A DNA stretch of 64,000 nt from Moniliella sp. 'wahieum' (GCA_003971905.1 RSEE01000078.1:1-64000), one strand, 5' to 3'. Shown: positions 47,891 through 59,825, counted from the first letter of the stretch. The notes: generated by a model not told the origin, from the letters alone. Numbers and translations: made by a program.

Positions 47891-50800
47891 ATGTCCGCCA
47901 CCCCCCGAACGCGCGTCGGAGGACGGAGCGGCGATCGGCTCAGCTTGGCCGCCGCACCTACGCATCCCACATGCGCCGCATCACAGCGCTGCCGTGCTCA
48001 ACACCAGCCGGCTCCAGAACCCGCAGCCGGCTTGGGCGCAGCCGCCGCCGCTGCTGCAACCGCCTCCGTCCCCGCCCGCCACCCGCCCCCTCCCCCACCC
48101 TCCTCTGGCGCCGTCCTCCCGGCGGGAGGGAGTGCCGCGCCTGCCAGTCGCCCGCACCGCCGCCCTGGCCTTACCCTGGGCCGCGCCCTCTGCGCCCCAG
48201 CCCATCGAGGATGGTCTTGCTCGGCTCGAATGGCACACCATGCTCGAGGTGGCCTTGCGCTCCGAGGTTGTTCGCTCCGAGACCCAACGCATCATCTCCG
48301 TCGACACGCATGAGCAAAGCCGGGCGGAGATGCTGTACGAGCGATGGATCGAGCTGCGGGCCGTCTACTTGGGCCGCCCGCTTCGCACGCGCTCCTTCTC
48401 GTTGCGCAAGGAACGCCAAGCGCTGCAGCAGCGTCTCCCCCATCTCGTGCACGGCGCGGTGGACTTGGTCCTGGCATTTCAGTTGGACGCAGAGTCGCCG
48501 TCGGAAGCCGACGCATCCCACACAAAGGAGCATGCATTCACCAAGGTGGGCCAGCTGCTGGAGCAAGTTGATCTGCTCGAACAGCAGTTCGCTTCCCTTC
48601 GTTCCATGGTTGATATGGCGCCGGAATGGAACCAACAGGCCGTGCAAGGCAAGCTTGCGCAGCTCTATACGTGGTACAACTGTACCCCTGCTTCGCTGTC
48701 AGTTCCACACTCTCCGTTCCTGGACGGGATCCTCCCAGCTCGCCATCTTTGGCCACATCGGCTCCCAGGACCCTTCGATTGATACCAGCGCATCCAGCCC
48801 CGATATGGCGGGCACTGAACTCCCCCAAGGTCTCGCCCCTGCCGAGCGTGTGGCTGTATCTACCATCTATGGCGATGCTACCTTGGGTGCAACGCCGGCG
48901 ACCCAGAACACAACGAACAAGGGGAGGAACTTGCATTCAGACGGCCTCCTTTGCCTGAGCCCGGGGAGAAAGGTGTGTTGGTAGAGCGGGTGATGAAGGA
49001 CAATGCGTTTCGGAAAACACTTGAGGAGCGTTTCCTGCGGTACCTTTGGGCTCTGCTCATCAAAGCACGGGATGCAATCAAGGAACATCCTGCTTTTGTC
49101 CGCTGGGGCTTGCCCTCGTTTCAGAGCGAACTGGTCCAGCTGAGCAATTTTCCCATCGCTTTGCTCGAGGGTGCACTACGTATGCACCTTGTCTATGCTC
49201 CCAATGTGCGTTCCCATCCGCCCACGCTGGCCGTCGCAGATACGCTCTTGCGCACCCTTCGCCCCACCTTGGCTCTTGCCTGCCGGGTCAAAGATGCTTA
49301 TATGGCATTCATTGCGCCCGATCCGGGGACAGGATGGAGTTTGCTGGGCACTGAGCCGCTCAAGCGGCAAGACACCACGTTTGACCGTATCCTTCGTCAG
49401 GCCCTCGAGCTGTTCTTTGACTTGCTGGATGCCAAACTGAAAGCCTCGGTCTTTTTCCAAGAAACGGAGATTTTGGAGCCCGAATGGACATTCCTCACGG
49501 CCGCAGCCAGTTCCATCTATCAAGGGGATATCCTGGTCGCCAACCGCATCACACGCATCGTCACCCATGTACGCACCGTCTCCCCCTCTCCTGATACGAA
49601 CATAGCACGTTCGCCCTAACTCCTTTTTGTTCCCCTTTTTGCCTCCTACCAAAGCTGTTTGCCCGGATCGGATACTATTTTCAATGTGAGATGAACGTGC
49701 CTCTGCTGCCGTCCGAAACAAGCGTGCTACGCCATCGCACTCCCCCACCTCTTGGTCCTCGGCCTTCTCCCAAACCCACGACGTCTGGCACCTTGACCAA
49801 AGGCAAGAAGTTGATGGATCTGAGTGAAACCAAAGTGTGGATGCGGGCCGTGTTGGACAATGTGCGAAACCGAACGCGTCGCTTACTTGCCTTTTCAAGT
49901 GACGTTCGTGGACGCCTGGACAATGCAGCTGAATATGATCTGTCGGTGCTTGTATCTGAGCGTGGCATGGATGAGCCCGACCGTGAAAGGGTGATGAGAG
50001 AACAAGGAACAGAACCGCTGGCGTCGATGGACCGCCCGAGTTTCTCGATGCACTGGAACAAGCTGGCTTCTTGTTTGTTCAGTCGTCCCTTTTGGAACGG
50101 GGGGTGTATGTGTTAGCCCATCCTGCTCTGTACAACCAGGCCGGTTTGGTGCTAGACCTCCTGACCAAATGTCTTCGCTCGTCGGGCCAAACCGAAGGGG
50201 TGGAGGGCCAGGAGCCAACACCGTCCCGCGTCCACTGTCCCTTGTACTCCAGTTTTGATACGTGCGTCAACGTGTGGGGTGAGGATGCGTTGCAGGAGAT
50301 GGACGAGTATCGCCGGGTCCGGCTCAATGGCGGGGGACCGTCCCCCAGCGGGATGGAAGGAAGGGGTGTCGGTTTAGCCTCGCCCGAGGTATTGATGCGG
50401 CAGACAGAGGGGCAAGCGGTCCGCACCAGACTTTCGCCTCGAACGCAAAACAGTGGTTCCGACTCGACCAGCCGGCCTTGTCGCTACTTGCTCCTTCTTT
50501 CTCTCCCCAATGGATTTTCTTGGCACGGAAACACAATGCGCCTCGAAACCCCTCTGGTTCATGTCAAGATGGCCAAGCGTCGCTTGCGATTGGTGGCGGA
50601 TGGAAGCCGTCGAGAACTGCAGCGATGCAAGGACGACTTGTATCGTGTATTTGCTCTCCGCCAGGATCGGTTATCCCAAAGAGAAAATGCAAGGCCCACC
50701 TCCGCTACCAACAACGGGACAGGCGGGCCCTGCAACGCGGGAAACATGCCCAGTCCGAATGACTCGTCCCTCCGTTCTGCTTTTCCCCTTCCCACTGTTA

Positions 50801-52874
50801 CCAAGTACATGGCCCACCTCCACCCGGTCCAGAGAGAGGTGGCCAAGATCAACCAGAGCATCTACAAGTTAGCTCTGACAATCATGCGGGAGGTATCCAA
50901 GCAACGACGCCGACTCCATTTCCAGACATACAATCATCCCTCTGGTGAGACGCGAGGGCCTGACGACAAAGGCGGGGATATGGACGAAGTGATTCAGCAG
51001 TGCTACCAGTTAGCGTCGGACCATACGCTCCGTTCTCTTCCTTTTATCGTATCGACCAAAGTAAGGGCCGAATGACGGTGGCCATCAGTCACCTGACTAT
51101 CGACTGGATATGTTTCATCACCGACGACTGTGTTCCGACGGATCGCAAGACCTTCAAGTGGGCTGTCACTTCCCTGGAGCATGCGTTCATCTCAACCATG
51201 GGGGATAACATACTCAAGCTCGAGGGAGAAGAGTACGCACTGCTTCAACAGAAGGTTTCACTCTGCATGTGCCTGCTCATCTCCCACTTTGACATTCTCG
51301 GTGCCCGCTCTTCTGCTCGCCCCCCTCTGAGTAGGGAAGCCCAATCCAGGTTAGGGTCGGACCCGCTGGAACTGAGCAGGGCCGAGGTGTCTGTCGACGT
51401 TGGTTCTCCTTCCCAACCCAACGTCTCATCGCAAACCAAAGTGCCACAACTATGCTACTCAACTCGGACGCCAGAGAGAAGCGTTCAGTGGCACAGATGA
51501 ACCATCTCGCCCAACTCGAGGCCCAAAGGGAAGAGTACTTGGCCCCCCACAGGTTAATGGGGAGGGTGCTGGATGACTCCCTGATCGAAGACCTGGGCCT
51601 TCAATCGCTTGCCTCGGCCCACAATGTCTCGATGCACTGGGAGCCTAGTTCGATCTTGGGGGAAGGCGCGTTTGGGACGGTGTTCAGCGCGCTCAACATG
51701 GAGACTGGCAGTATGATGGCGGTCAAGGAGATCCTGTTTCGTGGCATGGTGGGCCATCCCAACTTTGTTCAGCACATTCGGGACGAGTTGGCAGCGATGC
51801 AACAAATGGATCATCCCAACGTCGTCCGCTTCTATGATTTTGAGGTCCACCGCGACAAGGTCTACATTTTCATGGAGTTGTGCGAAGGTGGCAGCCTTGA
51901 CAACGTGCTTGAATTTGGCCGCATTGAAGATGAGCGCCTTCTGCAGGTGTATGCGTTGCAGATGCTCAACGGCCTTACTTACCTACATGCAAATGGAATC
52001 GTTCACCACGATATCAAGCCGGACAGTTCGTATATCCTCTCCCTCCTTTCACCCTTGTTTGATGATATGAGCCTCATGTTATTTCTGACCTAGCGAGGTC
52101 TGTCAACAGATATTCTCTTTTGTGACAAAGATATGGACGTGCTCAAGTTTATTGATTTCGGATCGGCCCGATTCTTGCCTGGCTTTCCTGGCAAGGGGTG
52201 CTGCAGTCTGTACCAAACCCGTCTCAGCCCAATCAAGCACTTGCCTCCTCCACCCATTCCTCCTCCTCATCTTATTCCCAAGCCGAGCCGGATCACGAGA
52301 GAATTCCGAGAGCCCAGCTTCAACGGCACGCCCATGTACATGTCGCCCGAGTCGTTCAACATGGACCTACGACGTAAGATGGAGGCGGGGCACGCGAGTG
52401 CGATTGATATTTGGTCGATGGGATGTGTGCTACTAGAGTGTGTGACGGGCGAGCGCCATGGAACCTGGACACGAACCAAGCCATCGTCTACCGTGTTGGT
52501 CGGGCCCAGGATCGTCCTGTACTGCCCACGCCAAACCAGCTCAGCCCCGAGGGCATCGACTTTCTGTCGCAATGCCTTACCATCGACCCCTGTCTCCGGC
52601 CTACCGCTGGGCGCTTCGGAGCCACCCTTGGATGGCCAAATTTGTGCGCGAGTATGAATCCGAAGCGCTGCAGGCTGAACAAAGCCAGGTCGACATGGAG
52701 ACTGTAGAGGCGGAAGTCGAGGCGGAAGCCGATATTATGGATTCGCCTTACCTTGCCCATGGATGGGGACCTGCCTCGCCCTGGGGCGTTCCTACCCACT
52801 TCAATCCCGTCCCTTCCCCCACCGTGCCCGACTTTTCTCGATTTGCCCAGGATCCCAGCGGTGCCTTGGGCTGA
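47891..52874 (+). CDS. SSK2: MAP kinase kinase kinase of the Ssk2/Wis4 type, frame-interrupted
   Basis: Expected top kinase of the osmotic-stress (HOG/Sty1) cascade. The long N-terminal region carries segments typical of this family, such as NTSRLQNPQPAWAQ, EDGLARLEWHTMLEVALRSE, SRAEMLYERWIELRAVYLGR and FARIGYYFQCEMNVPL. The kinase domain begins near 51640: GEGAFGTVF (51659-51685), MAVKEI with the ATP-binding Lys, HHDIKPDN at the catalytic loop (HRD replaced by HHD), IDFGSARF, GTPMYMSPES, AIDIWSMGCVLLE, and LTIDPCLRPTA before a C-terminal acidic tail ending ...DPSGALG. Introns are at 49569-49654 and 52026-52109. The start is uncertain: 47891 is one candidate, and the PAW-rich frame begins a little downstream. 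One-base losses interrupt the frame at about 48780, 50050, 51075, 52465 and 52610. Confidence 0.85.
49569..49654 (+). other. SSK2: Intron in the MAP3K N-terminal region
   Basis: GTACGC...CCAAAG, 86 nt. It joins ITRIVTH to LFARIGYYFQC in frame. Confidence 0.85.
52026..52109 (+). other. SSK2: Intron in the MAP3K kinase domain
   Basis: GTTCGT...CAACAG, 84 nt, containing an in-frame stop. Splicing completes the Asn codon of DIKPDNILFCDKD. Confidence 0.9.
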
Positions 52875-53756
52875 CCTGCTCCCCTGCTCCCCTCGATTCG
52901 GCTCATTTACTACGGTGGTCCATTACGATTTCATACCTCGCTTCAGATACCTACGTCCCTCATTTCCTACCTATCCTACCTATCCACCCCCCCTCTCTTT
53001 CTTTTTATGCTCCCCGTTCTCACATGTTATCTGCTTTACGGCACCCGCGTCTCACAACCCATGCACACGTGGGTATACCATTTTCTTTTGCACGTTTTCC
53101 CTTCGTCTTCGTCCGTTAATACCGGTTACCCCATACTATCTATGCCCATTTACCCCTTGCATGCCCGTCGACTGCTCTCGTCCTACCTTTCTATGCTTGG
53201 GCCCCTCTCCGTGGGAGGCGGTAGGGGGAAATGATTAGTTGCGTGAAGTAGCTGACCGTCTCGATTGTGCTTCTTGGCCATAGTTAGGAGACCATTTCCA
53301 GCCAATCAACGTAACACCTACTAAAATTGGCCTCCAAGATGGGCAGTCCCTACCAGTGAGTACTCCGTCGCCCACCCTGTCCCTCTAAAGCAACGGCAAT
53401 GTCCACAGCCTCACAACCCCCTATCGCTCTTGCTTGAATGCTATTTGTCTGTGTGGCTTCCACGTACTCTCAACCTAAACCAAGTGCGGGGGGAGAAGCA
53501 TGGCATGTCAAGGACACATGAATAAGGGCAAGGTCCCTGTGGGTAACACAACGGACCTGCTCCAACACCATAGGGGAGATCGAACACTAGAGGCGAGGGA
53601 GCGCGACCAGTGACGACCCAATGCGACTTCTTGCCGTGGGGGCAGAAAGATTTTTTGGGGAGGGAGGATGAGCAGAGCAGAGGGGTGCCGGCGCCTACAG
53701 AAGCAGCCAAGGCCCCCTCCATTCATATGCTCAACACCCAATAACCCAAGGGCAAC
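52875..53756. other. Intergenic region between convergent MAP3K and RPL11 genes
   Basis: C/T-rich, low-information sequence serves as the 3' regions of both genes. No frame resembles a protein and I see no RNA gene. Confidence 0.5.
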
Positions 53757-54269
53757 TTAGTTGGTGATGATGCCCTCGAAGCGCTGGCGGAACCAGGCAG
53801 CGGTCTCCTCCTTCTTGACGCGGTGAGTGTAGCCAACGCGCGCCGTCTTCTGCTTGCGGCGCGCGACGCGCACACCAGGACGGGTAATGACGCAGAAAAA
53901 GTCCAAGCCGAAAATACCAATCGAGGGGTCGTACTTGATGCCCAAGTCAATGTGCTCGTTGATGCCAAAGCCAAAGTTGCCCGTCTCGGAGAAGTTGCGG
54001 CGGGAAAGCTCGTACTCCTTGACCTTGAGACCGCGCTCGAGAATCTCCTCGGCCTTAGGGCCGCGGACCGTCACGTGGGCGGCAATCTTCTCGTTACGAC
54101 GGATACCAAAGCCACGCAGCGTGTAGCGCGCCTTGGACGTCACAGGCGTCTGGCCCGTCAGCTGCTCAAGCACCTTGCAGGCACGCGTCGGGTCACCCGA
54201 TGCACCAACCGAGCAGTTGATGACGAGCTTGTCGATCTTAAGGTCCTTCATGGGGTTGGTGGTGGACAT
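53757..54269 (-). CDS. RPL11: 60S ribosomal protein L11 (uL5)
   Basis: A 170-residue intact frame, one of the few here without a frame break. uL5 sits on the central protuberance of the large subunit next to 5S rRNA. Recognisable blocks are [115 protein letters not shown] and the basic C-terminal part with [13 protein letters not shown]. The length is close to the yeast protein (174). ATG 54269 lies just after the acceptor of a 5'UTR intron. The gene is head to head with the small membrane-protein gene starting at 54854. Confidence 0.97.
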   Translation of the reverse strand: MSTTNPMKDLKIDKLVINCSVGASGDPTRACKVLEQLTGQTPVTSKARYTLRGFGIRRNEKIAAHVTVRGPKAEEILERGLKVKEYELSRRNFSETGNFGFGINEHIDLGIKYDPSIGIFGLDFFCVITRPGVRVARRKQKTARVGYTHRVKKEETAAWFRQRFEGIITN

Positions 54270-54282
54270 TTTGGAGAGCTTG

Positions 54283-54457
54283 CTGCCAAGAATAACAAGG
54301 AGGTTAGCGCACCATCCACGCAAAGCGGAGAGTTGGGCCAGGTGCCCACGTCCACCGGCCTCACCCCACCGCATGCCCATCGCCAAAGCAAAGAATGACG
54401 GTGCGAGCGAAAGCATGGGCATGGGCCGGGAGAGGCCTGCGCGGGAAGGAGACTCAC
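54283..54457 (-). other. RPL11: 5'UTR intron of RPL11
   Basis: On the minus strand the donor GTGAGT begins at 54457 and the acceptor TTGGCAG ends at 54283, 14 bases before the ATG. Introns in or near the leader are common in fungal ribosomal protein genes. The length (175 nt) is larger than the coding introns here. Confidence 0.65.
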
Positions 54458-54711
54458 GCGAAGACACGAGGGTGGCGGTCGTGGTCGTTGGGCCGGCAGA
54501 TTGCCAGGCGAAGTGCCCACGCAAAGGATGGGCTCCAAGCATCGCCACTGTAGGGTTGGGTCTGCTGCGGCGCATTATTCACACTGACCGTGTGCGTAGT
54601 AGGGTTGCTCCAGCGCGGCTCTCCTCCGCCCTCTTCTTGTTCCAGCAAAAGCACACAGGGCTAGGTTCAAACGTTCAGTGAACGTTGAACAATTTCAAAT
54701 GGCACAGACCA

Positions 54712-54736
54712 TGCATCATGCATCACGCATCACCCA
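54712..54736 (+). repeat. Heptad array, TCA with TGCA, CGCA, CCCA
   Basis: TCA at 54716, 54723 and 54730 is preceded by TGCA and separated by TGCA and CGCA, then followed by CCCA. AACGTT/TGAACGTTGAAC units sit just upstream (54670-54690). It lies in the 580-bp head-to-head gap of RPL11 and the next gene. Confidence 0.85.
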
Positions 54737-54853
54737 TGGACGACGCAGTTGCAAGTTTTATTATTGCTCCCCCCCTCGATGCTGATCTGCTGCGCGTCGT
54801 CGCTACCCGCGGGCAGTGGCGCATCGCCTCCTCATCACATCCCCCCGTCCATC

Positions 54854-55478
54854 ATGGCGGTGCCCACGTTGCGGAGCTGGATCGCGCTCTGGTTCTGCGT
54901 GTCGACGGTGATTGTCGCGTGGGACACGGGGTACATCCTGCTGCGCCCGCGCTCCATGCCGGGCGGCGACCTGCACTGGCTCTGGTCGCCGTACAGCAAC
55001 TACGTCGACGTGGATTACACCTACGGTTTCCCCGCGCTGCTCGAACACGACGGGTTCCCCCAGGCCCAGAGTACTGTGTCCCTTCCCTTTCGCGGCTGTG
55101 CTGCCGACGGTGTGTTGACCTGAATTCTTCGCGTGGTGTGCCACAGGTTGGATGAACGTGGCGGAGAGCGTGCTGAACTGGACCTACGTGTACTACGCGT
55201 GGCTCTCCTCCTCGTCCCAGCGCGTGCCCCGGGCCCAAGTGACGGGCTTGGTCGCGGCTTCGCTCACGTGCGCCAAGACGGTGCTGTATTTGCTGAACGA
55301 TGCATTTTGTGGACCCAAAGGGTGGTGCAAAACAGGACAGAACGATTGGCTGACCTGGCTCACGCTCTGGTTCTTGCCCAACACGCCTTGGATTGTCGTG
55401 CCGGGCTTGATCGCCGTGCTACTCGCGGGCGATCTGCTTGCCGAATTGGCGCTGGTTGAAACTAAGACCAAAACCTGA
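54854..55478 (+). CDS. Small fungal multi-pass membrane protein (emopamil/EXPERA-like plan)
   Basis: 182 residues from two exons (54854-55070 and 55147-55478), with an intact frame. The N-terminal hydrophobic segment (SWIALWFCVSTVIVAWDTGY) is followed by the motif RPRSMPGGDLHWLWSPYSNY-VDVDYTYG. Exon 2 starts WMNVAESVLNWTYVYYAWLS and ends with two more hydrophobic segments and a short polar KTKT tail, giving about four membrane helices. Similar uncharacterised proteins exist across fungi. A relation to the EXPERA/emopamil-binding fold is suggested only by size, helix count and the aromatic-acidic loops. It ends 77 bp before the stop of the convergent Hsp70-like gene. Confidence 0.7.
55071..55146 (+). 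other. Intron in the small membrane-protein gene
   Basis: GTACTG...GCCACAG, 76 nt. Splicing makes a Ser codon from A plus GT and joins FPQAQ to SWMNVAESV. Confidence 0.88.
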
Positions 55479-55555
55479 TTCGCTCTCTCGCCTGCTAATT
55501 CGACACGGCAAAACGATGGACAAATGGACAGAAATATCATGCTATGCAATGCCGT

Positions 55556-56895
55556 TTACATGTGAGCCTCATGAGCAGGAGGATGCGAAGGAAAAGGGGA
55601 ATGGGCGTGGGCGTGGGCATGGGCATGGGAGTGGGAGTGGGAGTGGGCATGCGTCGCACTGCAATCAAGAGTCGCAGCGCAGCACGAGCCATCATCCGAC
55701 TGCACAGGCTCGTTGGGGCCGACACAACGCCAGCCAGGAAGGCCGCATGGATGGCGGCGCCATAGGCACCCAGATACTCGGCCTCCGCGGGGACATGAAG
55801 AGGGCAGTTGGGGAACGTGTGCACCAAAAGTTGGTGGACGTGTGGCATGGCACTCGCCCCGCCTAGCAGCACGAGTTCCGTGACTTGGTTGGACTGGGTG
55901 TGGGTGTGGGCAAGGACGTGGTGGACAGGCTTTAGAAGCTGGTGCAACAGTTCTTCGCATGCGGCTTGCATCTCGGTCCGGGTGAGGGTGTAGGTGAAAT
56001 CCATTCCGTGCGCAAGGGAAGGTAGATGGATGGTGGCCGTTTGGTGGGAGTGAGCTGGCACCTGGCCTGGTGGCAAGCCAGACGCAAGCGGCGCTCAGCA
56101 TGCAGATCGGGAGACTGCGGTGCTCCGCTCTGCTGGCAAAAAGCACGCCAACATAAGTCGGTCAACCGTTTGTCCCAATCAAGCCCGCCTAGCATCGTGC
56201 CCGCCGACGCCTGCACCTGAGCACCGTCGGCGGTGCAAGCCAGCAAAGTCACGTCCAGCCATCCGCCTCCCAGGTCGAGGACAAGCGCCGTGCCCGAGCC
56301 ATGGGACCGGCGTCCCATCCCATAGGCAAGCGCGGCCGCCTTGCCATCCTCGATCAACTCCACCTGCGTCAGGCCAGCCAACTGGCATGCGTGTAGTGTC
56401 GCGTCGCGTTGGGCACGAGAGAAGGAGGTGGGAACGGTGACGACAACGTGAGTGGTGCGTCCGCCTAGGTAGCCCTCGGCCGCCTGACGCGTGTGGGTCA
56501 AGAGGATGCTAACAATCTGTTCAGGGGTATAAAATTGGGTCTCGTCACTGTACTGCACCTGGAGCTTGATCTGACTCTGACTTTGCACCAGGGGCATTGG
56601 CCATACGGCGGGCAGCTGGGAGAGCAGGGCAAGAGCGTGGGAGTGAGAGCCGAGGAGACGTTTGGCGTCGCGCGCTGTCTGGCGGACGTTGCGATCCGTG
56701 TCGACGTGGGCGGCGCGCCCGACCAGACGCTCGCCCGAATCAAGAAAAGCGACGCTAGCCGGGGTGGTGAGTTGGCCCCACTCGTTGGGGATGGCCTCGA
56801 CGCGGTCCTCGTGCCAGACGGCAGCACGCACGGCACACGCCAAGGTCGATGCCGATGGCCGTGTTGGCCTGATCCTGGGCGCAGTGGATGCACAT
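55556..56895 (-). CDS. Divergent Hsp70-family protein, nucleotide-binding domain only
   Basis: Starting at ATG 56895 (MCIHCAQDQANTAIGIDLG) it follows the Hsp70 ATPase domain: IGIDLGVCRACC where canonical proteins have [94 protein letters not shown] (Trp in the second phosphate loop), LLGGASAMPHVHQLLVH, and EAEYLGAYGAAIHAAFLAG. The protein then ends without a peptide-binding domain. The tail is either a His-Ala/His-Ser run (frame ending at 55556) or a Pro-Thr/Pro-Met run (frame ending at 55537), depending on a frame shift near 55740. Architecture resembles Stch/HSPA13 or a degenerate Ssz1. Substitutions in both phosphate loops argue for weak or absent ATPase activity. It is head to head with canonical HSP70. 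Confidence 0.8.
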
Positions 56896-57910
56896 GGCAG
56901 TCGGTGGCAGAGGCCTCTGGGGGGACTTGCGCCGTCCCGCGTCCCCCCGGCGTGGGAAACGAGAGGGTCGCCTGTCGCTTGTCGATCGATTGCCCGACCG
57001 CGCGGCGGTGCAATGGCGGGGAGGATGTGGTGATCGGTGGTTGATGACGGCAGTGTCGATTACATTAGGGATTGCCCGCAGGAGAAGGATCATCGATCAC
57101 GTGACCTGTGGGGCGGCCTGGCTGCGACTCCAGTGGATGGCTGGAGGAGGCCGACGTGGGTACACGACTAGACGATGCCGGCCAGAAAAGCAAGCGAAGC
57201 GGGAGGGGAGGATGCCATCGGGGATCTCTGGTGCTCACGATGCTCCCAGCGCACATGTCCCAGCTGCCATGGCATCCGCCGACACCACACCGACGGCAGT
57301 GGCCACGCGTGTCGCAGTTTGGCTGACGGAACCAGTGAGCGAGCGCCAGCGGGAGCGGTGACTGGCGGACGGCGCCCCCGGGGCGGCCAGCTCGCTCGCT
57401 CCAGACGTTTGAGCGAAGGCAGCCGAACGTCCAACCTGGGTGCGTTGGAATATCTGCCTCAGCACATCAGCAACATCAGCAACATCAGCAACATCAGCAC
57501 AACGGCACTCAGTTGAGTGAGTACCCATCCGCTGGCTCTCTCAGCCTCGCGCTGTATCTTCTTCTCTGTCAGCCGCTACGATTTCAGCCTAAAAAATTTG
57601 GCCCGAGAGAGCGCTGTCGGCGTCGACTGAGGACAGCTGGCCGCCGCCACGCGGTGCGTGTCCCTCCCTATTCCAGCAGCAACCAGGGGCCACCACGGAT
57701 GTGTGCATTCGCTCTCTTCCAGTCATCGATCGATCAATCCTATGAATATGACCCGTCAGCCAGCGATCGATATAAAAAAGAAAGCGTGGGTTGCCATTCG
57801 CCATCCCTGTCCTCCTCCCCTTCTTCCCTCCGACCCTTCCCCAACTCTTGCATCCTACATCCTACCTCCCTTTACTTTTCCCCGCCTTTTCCTTCTCTTC
57901 CCAACGCACC
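56896..57910. promoter_or_regulatory. Bidirectional promoter of the Hsp70 pair
   Basis: A 1015-bp gap between divergent starts. On the HSP70 side TATAAAAAAG lies at 57771-57780, about 130 bp before its ATG. Four AACATCAGC units lie at about 57463-57500. The last 80 bp before the HSP70 ATG are C/T-rich. I did not find an unambiguous three-unit heat-shock element. Confidence 0.6.
57771..57780 (+). promoter_or_regulatory. HSP70: TATA box of HSP70
   Basis: TATAAAAAAG, about 130 bp upstream of the start codon and followed by a pyrimidine-rich leader. Confidence 0.65.
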
Positions 57911-59825
57911 ATGACCAAAGCGATCGGGATCGACCTGGGCACAACCTACTCCTGTGTTGCCGTCTGGCAAAACGACCGGGTTGAGGTGATTGCCAACGAC
58001 CAGGGCAACCGTACCACCCCGTCATACGTTGCCTTTACCGATTCGGAGCGGCTGATTGGGGATGCAGCCAAGAACCAGACGGCGATGAACCCGCACAACA
58101 CGGTGTTTGACGCCAAGCGGCTGATTGGGCGCAAATTTTCCGATCCCGAGGTGCAGTCCGACCGGAAGCATTGGCCGTTCAAGGTGATCGAGGTGGCCAG
58201 TAAGCCGGTGCTCCAAGTCGAGTACAAGGGCGAAACCAAAACGTTTACCCCGGAGGAAATTTCGTCCATGGTGTTGCTCAAGATGCGCGAGACGGCCGAG
58301 TCGTATTTGGGCGGGACGGTCAAGGATGGCGTGGTGACCGTGCCAGCGTATTTCAACGACTCGCAGCGACAGGCCACCAAGGATGCCGGTGTGATTGCCG
58401 GGTTGAACGTGATGCGGATTATCAATGAGCCGACGGCGGCGGCGATTGCGTATGGACTGGACAAGAAGGCCGAGGGGAGCGCAACGTGCTCATCTTTGAT
58501 TTGGGTGGGGGCACGTTTGATGTCGCTGTTGACGATTGAGGAGGGCATTTTTGAAGTCAAGGCCACTGCCGGCGACACCCACTTGGGTGGAGAAGACTTT
58601 GACAATCGCCTGGTCAACCACTTTGTCCAAGAGTTTAAGCGCAAAAACAAAAAGGACATTACTTCCAATGCGCGTGCGCTGCGTCGGCTGCGTACGGCGT
58701 GCGAACGCGCCAAGCGCACCCTCTCCTCGGCGGCGCAGACCACCCTCGAGATCGATTCGCTGTACGAAGGCATCGACTTTTACACCTCCATTACGCGTGC
58801 GCGGTTTGAGGAGCTGTGTGTGCGACCTGTTTGGCCACACCATCGATCCCGTCGAGAAGGTGCTGCGCGACGCCAAGTGTGACAAGGGCCAGGTCAACGA
58901 GATTGTGCTGGTCGGGGGCTCGACACGCATCCCGCGCGTGCAAAAGTTGTTGTCGGACTTTTTCTATGGACGCGAGCTCAACAAGTCGATCAACCCAGAT
59001 GAGGCAGTGGCGTATGGCGCGGCAGTCCAGGCGGCCATCTTGTCGGGCGACACGTCGGAGAAGACGCAGGACCTGCTGTTGCTGGATGTTGCGCCTCTAT
59101 CCATGGGCATCGAGACGGCCGGCGGGGTGTTTACGCCGCTGATCAAGCGCAACACGACCGTTCCCACCAAGAAATCCGAAACGTTCTCGACGTATGCCGA
59201 CAACCAGCCGGGGGTGTTGATCCAGGTGTACGAAGGGGAGCGGGCGCGGACCAAAGACAACAACTTGCTGGGTAAGTTTGAGTTGTCTGGCATTCCGCCT
59301 GCGCCGCGCGGCGTGCCGCAGATTGAGGTGACGTTTGATGTGGATGCCAACTCGATCCTCAACGTCTCGGCCGCCGACAAGTCGTCGGGCAAATTGCAAA
59401 AGATCACCATTACCAATGACAAAGGCCGCCTGTCGAAAGAGGACATTGAGCGTATGGTCTCGGATGCCGAGAAGTACAAGGCCGAAGACGAGGCGGCGGC
59501 CGCTCGGATCAGCGCAAAGAACGGGCTGGAGTCGTATGCGTACAACCTACGCAACTCGCTCAACGAGCAGGGTGTATCCGACAAGCTCGACGCTGCCGAC
59601 AAGGAGAAGCTGGACAAGGCCATCAAGGAGACGATTGAGTGGCTGGACAATTCCCAAGAGGCGGCCAAGGACGAGTACGAAGACAAACAGAAGGAGCTCG
59701 AAGCGCTGGCCAACCCCATCATGCAGAAGCTGTATGGCGCCGGGGGGGCTCCGGGAGGCGAGGCACCCGGTGCCACTCCTGGTGGCGGTGGCAACGACGG
59801 CCCGTCAGTAGAGGAGGTGGACTAA
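57911..59825 (+). CDS. HSP70: Cytosolic Hsp70 chaperone (SSA type), frame-interrupted
   Basis: ATP-driven folding chaperone. It starts [20 protein letters not shown] and has all three family signatures: [20 protein letters not shown] and [68 protein letters not shown] and the helical lid follow, and the protein ends in a Gly-rich linker and EEVD, the cytosolic TPR-cochaperone tail. No intron is present. About 638 codons is normal for SSA proteins. The second signature lies in a different frame: a base is missing near 58489 and two more near 58521, so the short stretch between is shifted and the flanks are in phase. A third break lies near 58817 after FEELC. TATA box and C/T-rich leader upstream are typical of a highly expressed gene. 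Confidence 0.95.

Noticed and set aside
56896..57910. Heat-shock elements in the Hsp70 bidirectional promoter
   Set aside because: Scattered TTC and GAA triplets occur, but I found no three correctly spaced alternating units.
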